Notes under the pieces: model-generated
Told to the model about the DNA's origin: nothing
Database searches by the model: none
Seen by the model: the letters and a program-made list of their open reading frames with translations, nothing else
Assembly: GCA_016787565.1 (NCBI GenBank)
Contig: JAEUUG010000013.1
Coordinates: 124,001 to 188,000 of the forward strand
Direction of reading: 5' to 3'
Length of the DNA: 64,000 bases
From: Cyclobacteriaceae bacterium
Lineage (GTDB): Bacteria > Bacteroidota > Bacteroidia > Cytophagales > Cyclobacteriaceae
Shown: piece after piece, positions 28,281 to 36,161 of the stretch
How the letters are laid out: every line of letters starts with the position of its first letter
How positions within the stretch are numbered: position 1 is the stretch's first letter
Made by a program: the position numbers and the translations under genes

Positions 28281-28311
28281 TTTGTAGATAAATTTTTTGT
28301 TACTACTTTTC
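28281..28311 (+). promoter_or_regulatory. Promoter of the 25-residue Lys/Ala peptide gene
   Basis: TTTG at 28281-28284, an exact 19-base spacer, and TACTTTTC at 28304-28311 (one mismatch to TAnnTTTG). Transcription would begin near 28318, about 23 bases before the ATG at 28341. The surrounding sequence is very T-rich. Confidence 0.68.
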
Positions 28312-28340
28312 GTGTAGTTTAAACATAAATTAATAACGCT

Positions 28341-28418
28341 ATGGCAAAAACAGCGAAGAAGACAGCAAAGAAAGCAGCAAAGAAAACTGCTAAGAAGGCT
28401 GCTAAGAAGAAGAAGTAA
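28341..28418 (+). CDS. 25-residue Lys/Ala/Thr peptide, histone H1-tail-like
   Basis: This short open reading frame encodes 25 residues: 13 Lys, 8 Ala, 3 Thr and the initiator Met, arranged as repeated KKAAKK / KKTAKK units. It starts MAKTAKKTAKKAAKK and ends in a run of four Lys before TAA. Such composition is known from histone H1-like C-terminal tails and bacterial KA-rich nucleoid proteins; here it is the whole protein. It should be a charged, unfolded peptide that binds DNA or RNA. It has its own promoter (28281-28311) and a strong terminator (28446-28480), so it is a complete single-gene unit rather than a decayed remnant. Confidence 0.75.
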   Translation: MAKTAKKTAKKAAKKTAKKAAKKKK

Positions 28419-28445
28419 TTAGGTTAAACCTAACGAAACTTTGCG

Positions 28446-28480
28446 AAGGGAAGTAAATCAGATTTACTTCCCTTTCGTCT
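28446..28480 (+). terminator. Strong terminator after the Lys/Ala peptide gene
   Basis: A perfect 13-base stem, AAGGGAAGTAAAT / ATTTACTTCCCTT, with loop CAG, followed by TCGTCTTTTT. It ends the transcript 28 bases after the stop codon of the 25-residue gene. Confidence 0.9.
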
Positions 28481-28590
28481 TTTTAATAAGACCGTTATTA
28501 TATTCATCCTTGCTATACACATCTTATTAATCACGCCTTTCCCCCTCTTACTTAAACTTTTTCTTTAAGTATTAAGGGTTATTCACTCGG

Positions 28591-28620
28591 TTGCGTAAAT
28601 TTTATATTCTTTTATGTTGT
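28591..28620 (+). promoter_or_regulatory. Possible promoter of the 28678 gene
   Basis: TTG at 28591-28593, a 19-base spacer, and TATGTTGT at 28613-28620 partly match TTTG-N19-TAnnTTTG (weak second half). If it is used, transcription starts near 28627, after an in-frame upstream initiation codon, supporting the ATG at 28678. Confidence 0.4.
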
Positions 28621-28677
28621 GCCTCGCAGAATACACGCGTAACTTTCTGGAACAAAACTTCATTAACCAATTTCCTT

Positions 28678-29013
28678 ATGGCAAAATCTCCTGTCAAACC
28701 CACGGCTAAAACTGCAACAAAAGCCGTAACAGCTTCCAAGAAGAGCAAAGCCGCCACCGCTCCTGTTAACCTTATTGAAAAAGGATGTGAAGAGGCGCTT
28801 AAGAAATTGCAGTCCCTTGGTATTGAACAACAACTCCAAAGTGATCTCTACTGGTGCCTCGGCAGCTATCGTCACGATAAAAATCCTGTCGGTCTTTATG
28901 AAATGGGACAACGAGCCTTAACTGTATTTAAAGCTGAAAAAGAGAAGAAGACAAAGGGCATAACAACGAAAATAATTGCCGACCTTGAAAAAGCCCTGAG
29001 TACAAAAGGCTAG
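28678..29013 (+). CDS. Small protein with Lys/Ala-rich N-terminal tail
   Basis: Start at ATG 28678; an in-frame extension to 28591 is rejected because it lies over the likely promoter and has an unrelated composition. The 111-residue protein has a disordered, basic N-terminus (AKSPVKPTAKTATK, then KKSKAATAP, about residues 2-29). An 80-residue mainly helical domain follows (NLIEKGCEEALKKLQSLGIE, DLYWCLGSYRHDKNPVGLYE, GITTKIIADLEKALS). The tail resembles the 25-residue peptide encoded just upstream, suggesting a nucleic-acid-binding role. The folded domain is not recognised. A terminator follows at 29037. Confidence 0.75.
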   Translation: MAKSPVKPTAKTATKAVTASKKSKAATAPVNLIEKGCEEALKKLQSLGIEQQLQSDLYWCLGSYRHDKNPVGLYEMGQRALTVFKAEKEKKTKGITTKIIADLEKALSTKG

Positions 29014-29036
29014 TTTATTTACCTCTTTTGGTAGGC

Positions 29037-29060
29037 AGGCCGGTGATATCCGGCCTTTTT
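29037..29060 (+). terminator. Rho-independent terminator
   Basis: The 7-base stem AGGCCGG / CCGGCCT with loop TGATAT is followed by a run of T, 23 bases after the stop of the Lys/Ala-tail protein gene. There is no T-run in the other direction, so it probably serves the plus strand only. Confidence 0.88.
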
Positions 29061-29074
29061 TATTATTTCAAACT

Positions 29075-29557
29075 TTAAATCATATGCGTCACATTGGTTA
29101 ACGCTCCATGATAACGCTCAGTATCCACTCCGAACCTTTGTAGGAAATCAACACCTTCATCGGAAGTCAAGCCCTTATGCTCGGCATATGAATTAAAATA
29201 GATAACACGCCTTATCCCCATACTAAAAATTATGCGGGCACAAGAAAGGCACGGAGATAACGTCACGTAAAGCGTAGCCCCATCAACTGAAGTCTTATTC
29301 TTGACGGCATATAGAATGGCATTTTGCTCTGCATGAATAGCAAGTGAGCAACCCCCCTTAGAATCACGCGGACATCCAACCTCAGGCCACTCTTCATCGC
29401 AATTGTGCGTACCGGATGGAGGTCCGTTATAACCAATGGAAATTATCCGGGTGTCTTTTGTTAGTACTGCTCCCACATGGCGTTTTATACAATGGGAACG
29501 CTTGGCAAGGTTTACAGCCAGTTCCATATAAATATCATCAAATGCAGGACGCGTCAT
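29075..29557 (-). CDS. Deoxycytidylate deaminase-like protein
   Basis: A 160-residue cytidine/deoxycytidylate deaminase-family protein. The zinc site is visible: HAEQNAILYAV (HAE, catalytic Glu) and LSPCLSCARIIFSMGIRRV (PCxxC). The N-terminus MTRPAFDDIYMELAVNLAKRS and the IGYNGPPSGTHNCDE segment are typical of dCMP deaminases and ComEB. It would convert dCMP to dUMP, the substrate of ThyA encoded at 2.9 kb. It is a stand-alone gene, convergent with the Lys/Ala-tail gene. Confidence 0.93.
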   Translation of the reverse strand: MTRPAFDDIYMELAVNLAKRSHCIKRHVGAVLTKDTRIISIGYNGPPSGTHNCDEEWPEVGCPRDSKGGCSLAIHAEQNAILYAVKNKTSVDGATLYVTLSPCLSCARIIFSMGIRRVIYFNSYAEHKGLTSDEGVDFLQRFGVDTERYHGALTNVTHMI

Positions 29558-29647
29558 AACCGTAAAAATAGAACACAGAAACTACAATTCAGAATTTGTG
29601 ATGGCAGGTGCCCTAAATTCTGTAATCTATTCTATCTTTAACCGCAT

Positions 29648-30178
29648 ATGAAACCAGTAACCCTGCTCTTACTATTTTGGTTAACGGTATTTCACGCCAC
29701 TGGTCAGGATGCTATCAAGCCACGACCAAGTCCGCTAGCCATAACAACTCTTCGCTACAAAGATGCGTACCTTAAAATCACCTATGGTCAGCCGCATAAA
29801 AACGGAAGAGAAATTTTTGGTAAACTCGTTCCTTACGATGTTGTTTGGCGAACCGGTGCGAATGAGGCTACCGAGCTCACCTGTACGAAAGATATTCTCA
29901 TCAACAACGTATTATTAAAAGCAGGTACCTACTCTCTGTTTTCAATTCCAGGTAAAGAACGATGGACCATTATACTGAACCGTGACCTGGGACTTTGGGG
30001 CGCATACAACTATAATGCTAAGGTGGATGTTTTCAGATTTAATGTTCCGGTCAACTCCATTTCGGAACCTGTCTATGAGGCTTTTACGATAAAAGGTGAG
30101 CAAAAAAATGAACTGGCAGAACTTTTGTTACTCTGGGACAAAACAAAAGTTGTCATACCTATAAAATTCACAAACTGA
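29648..30178 (+). CDS. DUF2911 domain protein
   Basis: A 176-residue secreted protein with a signal peptide (LLLLFWLTVFHATGQ). The DUF2911 signature is clear: LKITYGQPHKNGREIFGKLV, PYDVVWRTGANEATELTCTK, LKAGTYSLFSIPGKERWTII, LNRDLGLWGAYNY. The role of the family is unknown; it is widespread in Bacteroidota. The next gene begins two bases after its stop, so the two are probably one operon. Confidence 0.92.
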   Translation: MKPVTLLLLFWLTVFHATGQDAIKPRPSPLAITTLRYKDAYLKITYGQPHKNGREIFGKLVPYDVVWRTGANEATELTCTKDILINNVLLKAGTYSLFSIPGKERWTIILNRDLGLWGAYNYNAKVDVFRFNVPVNSISEPVYEAFTIKGEQKNELAELLLLWDKTKVVIPIKFTN

Positions 30179-30180
30179 AC

Positions 30181-30693
30181 ATGAAGTTGATTAGAACAAT
30201 TCTCTTTCTGACAACCTGTGCACACCTGTGTTTGGCCCAGGAAATATCAGAACTGGACAAGAAGAATGGATTTAAAGATATTAAACTCGGCATGATAGCC
30301 GATTCGATAAAGGGAGTTAAACTAAAAAAGGAATTTAAAGAAAAAGACGAGTTCGCTGCCAAGCTATTTATTGTTGAACATATCGATTACACCAAGATTG
30401 GCGAAGTCAAGGTAGATAAGATTGAACTAAAAGCGTATAAGGATATGGTTTACGAAATCAGTGTGGTTACGCAAAAGGACCCCCGTTTAATGAAAGCACT
30501 CGAATCACTGTATGGTAAGGCAGATTATGACTTGAAAGCAGAAACCTATTTCTGGAAATCTGAGAATATGATTTTAAAGTTTCGCGCGCATGGAAAGCAT
30601 CACCTCGAATTACTGTATCAATCGTACCTGCTCCATAGAATGATGAAAGCAGATAAAAACCAAAAAGTAGACGATATCGCTAACGACTTCTAA
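30181..30693 (+). CDS. Hypothetical secreted protein
   Basis: A 170-residue protein with a signal peptide (LIRTILFLTTCAHLCLAQ). The mature part is lysine- and acid-rich, with alternating strands and helices (GFKDIKLGMIADSIKGVKLK, IGEVKVDKIELKAYKDMVYE, LMKALESLYGKADYDLKA). The FKDIKLGM.. beginning resembles small periplasmic proteins of the phylum that track a ligand-binding groove, but I do not recognise a named family. It lies between the DUF2911 and DUF1080 genes and is probably co-transcribed with them. Confidence 0.7.
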   Translation: MKLIRTILFLTTCAHLCLAQEISELDKKNGFKDIKLGMIADSIKGVKLKKEFKEKDEFAAKLFIVEHIDYTKIGEVKVDKIELKAYKDMVYEISVVTQKDPRLMKALESLYGKADYDLKAETYFWKSENMILKFRAHGKHHLELLYQSYLLHRMMKADKNQKVDDIANDF

Positions 30694-30708
30694 TTAAATT
30701 TTATGACT

Positions 30709-31464
30709 ATGAAGAAATCCATTTTATCAATTATTGCGCTTCTGTTGACAGCAACATTTTCTTTCGCGCAAGCTCAGAATAACAAAAAGACACCGGAATC
30801 AACTGAGGTTTGGGACCCGGCTGTACGTATTATTCAAGCAGGAGATCAACCCGGAGCAGCTCCCTCGGATGCCATTATTTTATTTGATGGAAAGAACCTT
30901 GATCAATGGGTAGCTGTAAATGGTGGCGGGCCTTCAAAGTGGACGGTAAAAGACAATGCTGTAACTGTATCGCCCAGATCAGGTGATATGAAAACCAAAT
31001 TGGAGTTTGGTGATTTTCAATTGCACGTAGAATGGCGCACACCTGCGGAAGTCGATCCGAAGGTAACAGGACAAGGACGCGGCAATAGCGGAATCTTCTT
31101 GCAAGAGCGCTATGAGGTTCAGGTGTTGGATAATTATGAGAATGTAACGTACTCAAACGGTCAGGCCGGATCTATCTATAAGCAAAGCATGCCACTGGTT
31201 AATGCCTGCAAAAAGCCGGGCGAATGGCAAACCTATGATATTATTTTTACTGCACCACGCTTCAATAAAGAAGGAAGAGTTTTACTTCCTGCCTACGTAA
31301 CCGTAATTCATAATGGTGTTGTCGTACAGAACCATACCACATTATGGGGCCCGACAGAATATATCGGCTTACCTGTAAACAAACCGTATGAGAAGGGGCC
31401 GATCCGACTACAGGATCATGGCAATACAACAAGTTTTAGAAACATTTGGATAAGAGAGCTTTAA
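30709..31464 (+). CDS. DUF1080 (3-keto-disaccharide hydrolase-like) protein
   Basis: ATG 30709 is preferred to the in-frame ATG at 30703 because the lysine-rich signal peptide (KKSILSIIALLLTATFSFAQ) follows directly. The 251-residue product matches DUF1080, a concanavalin-like fold of secreted proteins: AIILFDGKNLDQWVAVNGGG, KLEFGDFQLHVEWRTP, GNSGIFLQERYEVQVLDNYE, and GPIRLQDHGNTTSFRNIWIRE at the end. Some members hydrolyse 3-keto-glycosides. Its stop overlaps that of lgt on the other strand, within a hairpin. Confidence 0.92.
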   Translation: MKKSILSIIALLLTATFSFAQAQNNKKTPESTEVWDPAVRIIQAGDQPGAAPSDAIILFDGKNLDQWVAVNGGGPSKWTVKDNAVTVSPRSGDMKTKLEFGDFQLHVEWRTPAEVDPKVTGQGRGNSGIFLQERYEVQVLDNYENVTYSNGQAGSIYKQSMPLVNACKKPGEWQTYDIIFTAPRFNKEGRVLLPAYVTVIHNGVVVQNHTTLWGPTEYIGLPVNKPYEKGPIRLQDHGNTTSFRNIWIREL

Positions 31465-31480
31465 GCTCTCTTATTTTTTT
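31451..31480. terminator. Bidirectional terminator built on overlapping stop codons
   Basis: A perfect 10-base stem, TAAGAGAGCT / AGCTCTCTTA, with loop TTA, is followed by seven T. The stop codons of the DUF1080 gene (31462-31464) and of lgt (31461-31463, minus strand) lie in the loop and stem. Confidence 0.88.
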
Positions 31481-32252
31481 GAACAGATATTGTATTCGTC
31501 CTCGACCATCGGGAATAAACGTATATAACGGTTAAGATTATCAGAATGGCAATGAATTGGGAGTGACTAAGGTAATCCTGAACAATATAACCACGCGCTT
31601 CGTCACCGCGAAATATCTCCAGTATGCTCCTACCCACAGCATAAAGGATCATATAGAGAAGAAATAACTGACCATAGAATTTCCTTCGACTACGCAACAC
31701 CAATAATACTATCATTACAATCAGAATGTATATGGCTTCATACAACTGAGTTGGATGCAGCGGGATATTTTTTGGTTCAGCGCTGCAAGCCGGATCAGAA
31801 AAGATAACTCCCAACACACCATCTGTAGGAATACCATAGCAACAGCCAGCAAGAAAACAACCCATCCGGCCAAACATATGCACTAAACAGGTTGTCACTG
31901 CCATCACATCTAACATCTTATACAGGTCAAGCTTGTGCTTCCTGAAAAACCAAAGCATGGTTGGAATCGCCAACAAGAAGGAACCGTAAAAGACAAATCC
32001 ATTTCCGGTCAATAACTTTCGAGGCGTATGCATATACCGCGATGGATCTTCGAAGAAGAGAAACAACTTCCCTCCCACAAATGCCGCTATAAAAATATAG
32101 AGGAATAAAGAATTGGCCTGGTCAAAAGTTAGTCCCACTTCTTTTTTACCTTGAATCGTCATGTAAGCTACACCGGCCAACGCGCCAATCGCAATCATGA
32201 AACCATAACTGTATACCGTAATCCCTCCTAACTCAAATAATACCGGATGCAT
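31461..32252 (-). CDS. lgt: Prolipoprotein diacylglyceryl transferase
   Basis: A 263-residue, multi-pass inner-membrane enzyme that attaches diacylglycerol to the lipobox Cys of lipoproteins. The signature HMFGRMGCFLAGCCYG (the Lgt R-xG-CFxxGCCxG pattern) lies around residues 127-142, followed by PLHPTQLYEA and GRSILEIFRGDEARG near the end. Seven or so membrane helices are visible. The window alone encodes about ten lipoprotein substrates. Confidence 0.96.
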   Translation of the reverse strand: MHPVLFELGGITVYSYGFMIAIGALAGVAYMTIQGKKEVGLTFDQANSLFLYIFIAAFVGGKLFLFFEDPSRYMHTPRKLLTGNGFVFYGSFLLAIPTMLWFFRKHKLDLYKMLDVMAVTTCLVHMFGRMGCFLAGCCYGIPTDGVLGVIFSDPACSAEPKNIPLHPTQLYEAIYILIVMIVLLVLRSRRKFYGQLFLLYMILYAVGRSILEIFRGDEARGYIVQDYLSHSQFIAILIILTVIYVYSRWSRTNTISVQKNKRA

Positions 32253-32302
32253 AAATGATTGGTGAATTCAATAAAATAATTGCACGAACTTCCGTATAAC
32301 TT

Positions 32303-33481
32303 TTACAAGGAATAACTGATCCTGTAGATAACATTGGCCTGATCATCTGAAACCAGCAGGGAACCATCCGGCAATACCAAAACATCCACTGGCCTACCCC
32401 AATATTTTTGTGTTGCTTCATCAAGCCAGCCACTCGCGAAGACAACATCTCCTGTAGCTTTATTGCTCTCTACATTCACTACCGTTACGACATAACCACT
32501 CTTCTTTGAACGGTTCCAGGAACCATGTTTAGCAATAAATATTTGGTTTTTATAGGAAGAGGGAAACATTTGACCAGTATAAAATTTCAACCCAAGTGGC
32601 GCAACATGGGCGCCTAACTTATAGGCAGGAGGAGTAAATTCATTGCACGCTTGCTTGGCACCAAACTCAGGATCTTTCACGGAACCTTCGTGACAATACG
32701 GATACCCAAAATGCATTCCTGATTTGGGCGCATAGTTAAGTTCGCAGGATGGTACATCATCGCCAAGCATATCGCGGCCGTTATCGGTAAACCAGAGCTC
32801 TTTTGTTTCGGGATGCCAGGTGAAACCAACAGTGTTACGCACCCCGTTTGAAAAAATTTCGCGGCCACTGCCATCGGCATTCATACGCGTTATGCTGGCA
32901 TATATGGGATCTTTGGATTCACAAATATTACACGGAGCACCTACCGGAACGTACAACTTACCATCGGGCCCAAAGGCTATATACTTCCAGCCATGATGAG
33001 TCTCGGTTGGATACGTGTCGTTTATCACCACCGGACTGGGAGGGCTATTCAACTTATCTTCAATCTTGGGGTATTTTGTAATGCGGCTTACTTCCGCTAC
33101 GTATAAATCACCATCGCGGAAAGCAACTCCGTTAGGCATATTTAAACCTGAAGCAATCACCCATTTTTTATCGGCAATAAAATCGCCATTCGTATCTTTT
33201 ATGGCATATACTTTATCCTTATCCCGGTTCCCAACATAGACAATACCCGATGGGCTTAACGCCATGGAACGCGCATTCTCTACCTCAGCATATACGGCAA
33301 TGGAGAAGCCTGGTGGCAATTTTATCTTGTCCAACGGCAAGGTCTTGTAATACTCTGTCAGCGCGGATAAACTCCCGTCCTCATTAGGAGTAGTAGAGAT
33401 TAATTCATGTGTTGTCTTTGAATTACCACACGCAAGGAATACTACCAAGAGCAGACCAGAAAAGCCTTTAATCATTTTCAT
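32303..33481 (-). CDS. PQQ-dependent sugar dehydrogenase-like lipoprotein
   Basis: A 392-residue lipoprotein (lipobox VFLACG). The beta-propeller reads as the sorbosone/glucose dehydrogenase (GSDH) family: KLPPGFSIAVYAEVENARSM, SPSGIVYVGNRDKDKVYAIK, NMPNGVAFRDGDLYVAEVSR, HHGWKYIAFGPDGKLYVPVG, GVRNTVGFTWHPETKELWFTDNGRD, and FIAKHGSWNRSKKSGYVV. This would bind PQQ and oxidise aldoses or similar. No PQQ synthesis gene is in the window, so the cofactor may be scavenged or different. Confidence 0.9.
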   Translation of the reverse strand: MKMIKGFSGLLLVVFLACGNSKTTHELISTTPNEDGSLSALTEYYKTLPLDKIKLPPGFSIAVYAEVENARSMALSPSGIVYVGNRDKDKVYAIKDTNGDFIADKKWVIASGLNMPNGVAFRDGDLYVAEVSRITKYPKIEDKLNSPPSPVVINDTYPTETHHGWKYIAFGPDGKLYVPVGAPCNICESKDPIYASITRMNADGSGREIFSNGVRNTVGFTWHPETKELWFTDNGRDMLGDDVPSCELNYAPKSGMHFGYPYCHEGSVKDPEFGAKQACNEFTPPAYKLGAHVAPLGLKFYTGQMFPSSYKNQIFIAKHGSWNRSKKSGYVVTVVNVESNKATGDVVFASGWLDEATQKYWGRPVDVLVLPDGSLLVSDDQANVIYRISYSL

Positions 33482-33632
33482 GTTTTTCTATTTACCGTAA
33501 AGTAAACCAAAATTATAAGGATATAACAACCACATTTTTCCGTGCAAGCGTAAGAAGATCGGTCCATGTAAGATGTATTCAACTTCAGTTTGAAAATCTT
33601 CTATTTCAGGTCTTTTACACTATAAATCGTGT

Positions 33633-33640
33633 TACTTTTG
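33633..33640 (+). promoter_or_regulatory. Promoter -7 element of the ABC-F gene
   Basis: TACTTTTG, a perfect TAnnTTTG match, ends only five bases before the ATG at 33646. An upstream TTTT tract near 33612 may supply the -33 part. Transcription would start at or within a few bases of the start codon, implying a nearly leaderless transcript. Confidence 0.55.
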
Positions 33641-33645
33641 CAGCC

Positions 33646-35562
33646 ATGATTTCGATTACCAATCTCACGTATTACATCGGTGGAAGAGCGCTGTATGAAA
33701 ATGCCAATATGTTCATTAAGCCCAAGGATAAAATCGGGCTTATTGGCCTTAACGGGAGAGGTAAATCGACATTGCTCAAACTCATTAATGGAGAATTTAA
33801 AGCCGACAGTGGTTCGATCAGCAAGAGTAATGATTGTTCTATAGGCTTCCTAAATCAGGACCTCCTCTCCTACCAAACGGATGACGCCATTGTGACCGTG
33901 GCGATGGGAGCCTTTAAAGATGCAGTTGATACGCAACGCCAGATTGAGACCATACTGCATAAACTCGAGACGGAATACTCTGATGATCTGGTGAACAAAC
34001 TTACCAAGCTTCAGGAAAAATTTGAACACCTCGATGGTTACTCCATGCAGGCCAAAGCAGAAGAAATTCTGGAAGGGATTGGCTTTACCACAGCCGATTT
34101 ACATAGGGCGTTAAAGGAATTTTCCGGAGGCTGGCGGATGCGGGTAATGCTCGCCAAACTTCTGCTTGAAAAGCCTTCTTTGCTCATGCTGGATGAGCCC
34201 ACTAACCACTTGGATCTCCCCTCCATCGAATGGGTGGAGAACTATTTGCGGAATTATGAGGGGGCTGTAATTATCGTTTCGCATGATCGGGTTTTCCTGG
34301 ATAATGTTATCACCAAAACAGTAGAAGTCACGCAAGAGCAATTAATTTCCTATGAAGGCAATTATTCCTTTTATCAGGAAGAGAAAGAACTTCGCCAGGA
34401 GATACAGCAAAATGCCTACGAAAATCAGCAGCAAAAAATCCGGCAGACCGAACGCTTTATTGAGCGCTTTCGCGCGAAAGCAACCAAATCCAAACAAGTT
34501 CAATCCCGGGTAAAATCGCTTGAGCGAATGGATAAGGTAGATGAAGTTGTGGATGATACTGCGGCCGTCAATTTTAAATTTAAATTCAACCAACAGCCCG
34601 GAAGGTTTATCACTACACTCAATCACGTTTCCAAATCATATGGCTCACTGGAAATTCTAAAAGACACATCCATTGCCATTGAAAGAGGTGATAAAATTGC
34701 ATTGATCGGAGCTAATGGTAAGGGCAAGTCTACCTTGCTTCGAATCATCTCAGGCGAAGAGCCTGTTGAAGGTGAACGCATTTTGGGATTTAATGTAATC
34801 AAAGCTTTTTATGCTCAGCATCAGTTGGAGGCACTTCATGCTGACAATGAAATCCTGGATGAACTAAAACAAGCCGGGTCAGGTAAGTCTGAACAAGAAC
34901 TTCGGAATGTTTTAGGATGTTTTCTGTTTTCGGACGAAGATGTATTCAAAAAAATAAAAGTACTTTCCGGTGGTGAAAAATCAAGGGTAGCGCTAGCCAA
35001 AACCCTGATCTCAGAAGCCAACTTCCTTTTACTGGATGAACCTACAAACCACCTGGATTTCATTTCTGAGAATATCCTCATACAGGCCCTTCAGCAATAT
35101 CAGGGAAGTTTTGTTGTCGTATCGCACAACCGTCACTTCGTAAGTCAGATTGCCAACAAGATTTGGTACATCGAAGACAAACAAATTAAAGCATACCCTG
35201 GAACTTATGATGAGTATGAATATTGGAAGAAAAAAAATGAAGTCAATGCTACAGTCGTGAAGCCGGAGCCAAAACCCAAAGTTGAAAAGAAAATTGAGGA
35301 TAAAGGACGAGCTAATCCATCCATCGAAAACAAATTAAAATCGCTGGAAAAAGAACTCCGAAAAGTTGAAGAGCAACTTGAGAAGCTGGAAATTCAAAAA
35401 AAACAAGTAGAGGAAAAAATGGCAGCGCCTGAAATTTACAGCGACTTCGAAAAGCTTCACTCTATTCAGCAAGAATTTAAGGCTGTCGAAGTAATGTTAT
35501 CAGATGCTACTTCAAAATGGGAACAACTGGCAACTTCGATTGACGAACTTGCCTCACATTAA
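33646..35562 (+). CDS. ABC-F family ATPase
   Basis: A 638-residue protein with two ABC domains and no membrane segments, the ABC-F layout. ATPase 1 has GLNGRGKSTLLKLI (Walker A), FSGGWRMRVMLAKLLL (signature) and LLMLDEPTNHLDLPS (Walker B). ATPase 2 has GANGKGKSTLLRII, LSGGEKSRVALAKTLI and FLLLDEPTNHLDFIS. The interdomain linker (about 240-310) is basic and helical, and a C-terminal coiled coil (about 555-635) resembles the Uup type. It most likely acts on ribosomes in translation. Confidence 0.95.
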   Translation: MISITNLTYYIGGRALYENANMFIKPKDKIGLIGLNGRGKSTLLKLINGEFKADSGSISKSNDCSIGFLNQDLLSYQTDDAIVTVAMGAFKDAVDTQRQIETILHKLETEYSDDLVNKLTKLQEKFEHLDGYSMQAKAEEILEGIGFTTADLHRALKEFSGGWRMRVMLAKLLLEKPSLLMLDEPTNHLDLPSIEWVENYLRNYEGAVIIVSHDRVFLDNVITKTVEVTQEQLISYEGNYSFYQEEKELRQEIQQNAYENQQQKIRQTERFIERFRAKATKSKQVQSRVKSLERMDKVDEVVDDTAAVNFKFKFNQQPGRFITTLNHVSKSYGSLEILKDTSIAIERGDKIALIGANGKGKSTLLRIISGEEPVEGERILGFNVIKAFYAQHQLEALHADNEILDELKQAGSGKSEQELRNVLGCFLFSDEDVFKKIKVLSGGEKSRVALAKTLISEANFLLLDEPTNHLDFISENILIQALQQYQGSFVVVSHNRHFVSQIANKIWYIEDKQIKAYPGTYDEYEYWKKKNEVNATVVKPEPKPKVEKKIEDKGRANPSIENKLKSLEKELRKVEEQLEKLEIQKKQVEEKMAAPEIYSDFEKLHSIQQEFKAVEVMLSDATSKWEQLATSIDELASH

Positions 35563-36161
35563 TGTAGGCCAAATCCTATTTGGATAGAAATCCTGTTCAT
35601 GTCCTGCTGGATATGCGATGTAGAAGTGGGTAAAGGAGAATCACCCCACCACCACCAATACTGATTGCTATAACTGTAATTAATACGTTGAAATTTGTAT
35701 CCGGCAGAAACATATAAGCTGTATCTATCAACTTTGATTCGATACCCAAGCATGGGATTGATCATATGCCCACCGCTCGCTTCATAGCTTGGCGATCCTT
35801 CTAATTCAATTTCGCGCTGCCAGGGAATTCCATAGCCGCCAGCTAACTGAATATACATCGCATTCTTGCCCACCCTATCGAAGTCGAAAGAAATTGCTCC
35901 GATAAGTGGCATAACATTCCAGTCCAAATAGGTGTCATACCCGATACCAACACCTGTCATCCATCGGCCATACCGAATACCATGAATCGTTGAAAAGGAA
36001 AGTGTATTGCCATTTCCCTTCTCACCAAACAAACCGCCCGACAGAAATGAATTTGTATAACGGATTCCATTCTGGCTTACGCCACTACTATCTTGTTGCG
36101 CCTTCACGGGGAAGGTTAGTATCAGAAGCACTACTAAAGCATTGCACGTCTTAGCCACCAT
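35559..36161 (-). CDS. Hypothetical outer-membrane-like beta-barrel protein
   Basis: The ATG at 36161 is preferred to a TTG at 36167. The 200-residue product has a signal peptide (ALVVLLILTFPVKAQQ), then strands typical of a small barrel: GNTLSFSTIHGIRYGRWMTG, GIGYDTYLDWNVMPLIGAIS, NAMYIQLAGGYGIPW, GYRIKVDRYSLYVSAGYKFQ and ISIQIGFG at the end. The start lies 11 bases inside the end of the upstream LVIVD gene, so translation is probably coupled. Function unknown. Confidence 0.76.
   Translation of the reverse strand: MVAKTCNALVVLLILTFPVKAQQDSSGVSQNGIRYTNSFLSGGLFGEKGNGNTLSFSTIHGIRYGRWMTGVGIGYDTYLDWNVMPLIGAISFDFDRVGKNAMYIQLAGGYGIPWQREIELEGSPSYEASGGHMINPMLGYRIKVDRYSLYVSAGYKFQRINYSYSNQYWWWWGDSPLPTSTSHIQQDMNRISIQIGFGLH

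Noticed and set aside
28591..28677. N-terminal extension of the Lys/Ala-tail protein
   Set aside because: Its composition differs from the rest and it overlaps the likely promoter; ATG 28678 is preferred.
32848..33239. Plus-strand frames opposite the sugar dehydrogenase gene
   Set aside because: They are shadows of the minus-strand gene with no recognisable protein features.
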